Shown in pieces: positions 5,870 through 5,913 of a DNA stretch of 5,913 nt (position 1 is the stretch's first letter; the number at the start of each line of letters is the position of its first letter). Made by a program: the position numbers and the translations under genes. This stretch comes from an uncultured Bacilli bacterium. GTDB lineage: Bacteria; Bacillota_I; Bacilli_A; RFN20; CAG-826. The notes under the pieces are model-generated. The model saw only the letters and a list, made by a program, of their open reading frames with translations, did no database searches and was not told the origin of the DNA. The stretch spans positions 1-5,913 of the forward strand of contig CAKPAV010000118.1 of the NCBI GenBank assembly GCA_934133115.1, read 5' to 3'.

Positions 5870-5913
5870 GGGCCTTTAGCTCAGCTGGTTAGAGCGCACC
5901 CCTGATAAGGGTG
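5870..5913 (+). tRNA. tRNA-Ile(GAT), 3' part outside the window
   Basis: The 5' half of a tRNA is complete: acceptor strand GGGCCTT (5870-5876), TA, D stem GCTC/GAGC (5879-5882 and 5892-5895) around AGCTGGTTA, then anticodon stem CACCC/GGGTG (5897-5901 and 5909-5913) with loop CTGATAA. The anticodon GAT (5904-5906) reads isoleucine ATT and ATC codons. The window stops exactly at the end of the anticodon stem, so the variable loop, T arm and acceptor 3' strand are not visible. This could be the first gene of a tRNA cluster or belong near an rRNA operon; that cannot be judged here. Confidence 0.93.

Overview
The window is a strongly AT-rich piece (roughly 30% GC by eye) of a low-GC Gram-positive type genome. 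A Bacilli/Erysipelotrichia or Mollicutes-adjacent lineage that keeps sporulation genes is the best inference. Supporting this are AGGAGG-type ribosome binding sites, a lipobox lipoprotein, a YunB sporulation protein and a YutI-type NifU domain. All eight tryptophan codons are TGG and no gene contains an internal TGA, so the standard code is likely and a mycoplasma-type code is unlikely. Everything looks like ordinary chromosome: no insertion sequence, CRISPR array, phage gene or attachment site was seen.

Layout. (1) Bases 1-654 carry the 3' part of a CysQ-type phosphatase of the inositol monophosphatase superfamily, followed by an intrinsic terminator. (2) Bases 747-2353 are a two-gene unit: yunB, then a gene overlapping it by one base (TAATG) whose product looks like a degenerate spore-coat kinase of the CotS/YutH type. 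(3) A near-consensus promoter at 2377-2405 drives a 627-residue surface lipoprotein that combines a Big_2 immunoglobulin-like domain with a two-lobed 5'-nucleotidase. (4) A nested inverted repeat at 4365-4427 lies between this gene and a convergent minus-strand gene for a small NifU-type iron-sulfur carrier. (5) Divergent from the NifU gene, across a pure A/T stretch, is a 287-residue membrane-anchored protein of unknown function, closed by an unusually large terminator-like fold. (6) The window ends inside a tRNA-Ile(GAT) gene, cut after its anticodon stem.

Functionally these are mostly separate transcription units rather than one pathway. The one clear partnership is yunB with the kinase-like gene, which looks like a small sporulation operon. 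CysQ (3',5'-ADP to AMP in the cytosol) and the lipoprotein nucleotidase (nucleotides to nucleosides outside the cell) both act on adenine nucleotides, but in different compartments. I did not find a compelling novel system. The points most worth checking are the pseudokinase-like gene coupled to yunB, the altered substrate-binding lobe and cysteine content of the lipoprotein nucleotidase, the unknown membrane-anchored protein, and the two elaborate inverted-repeat structures.
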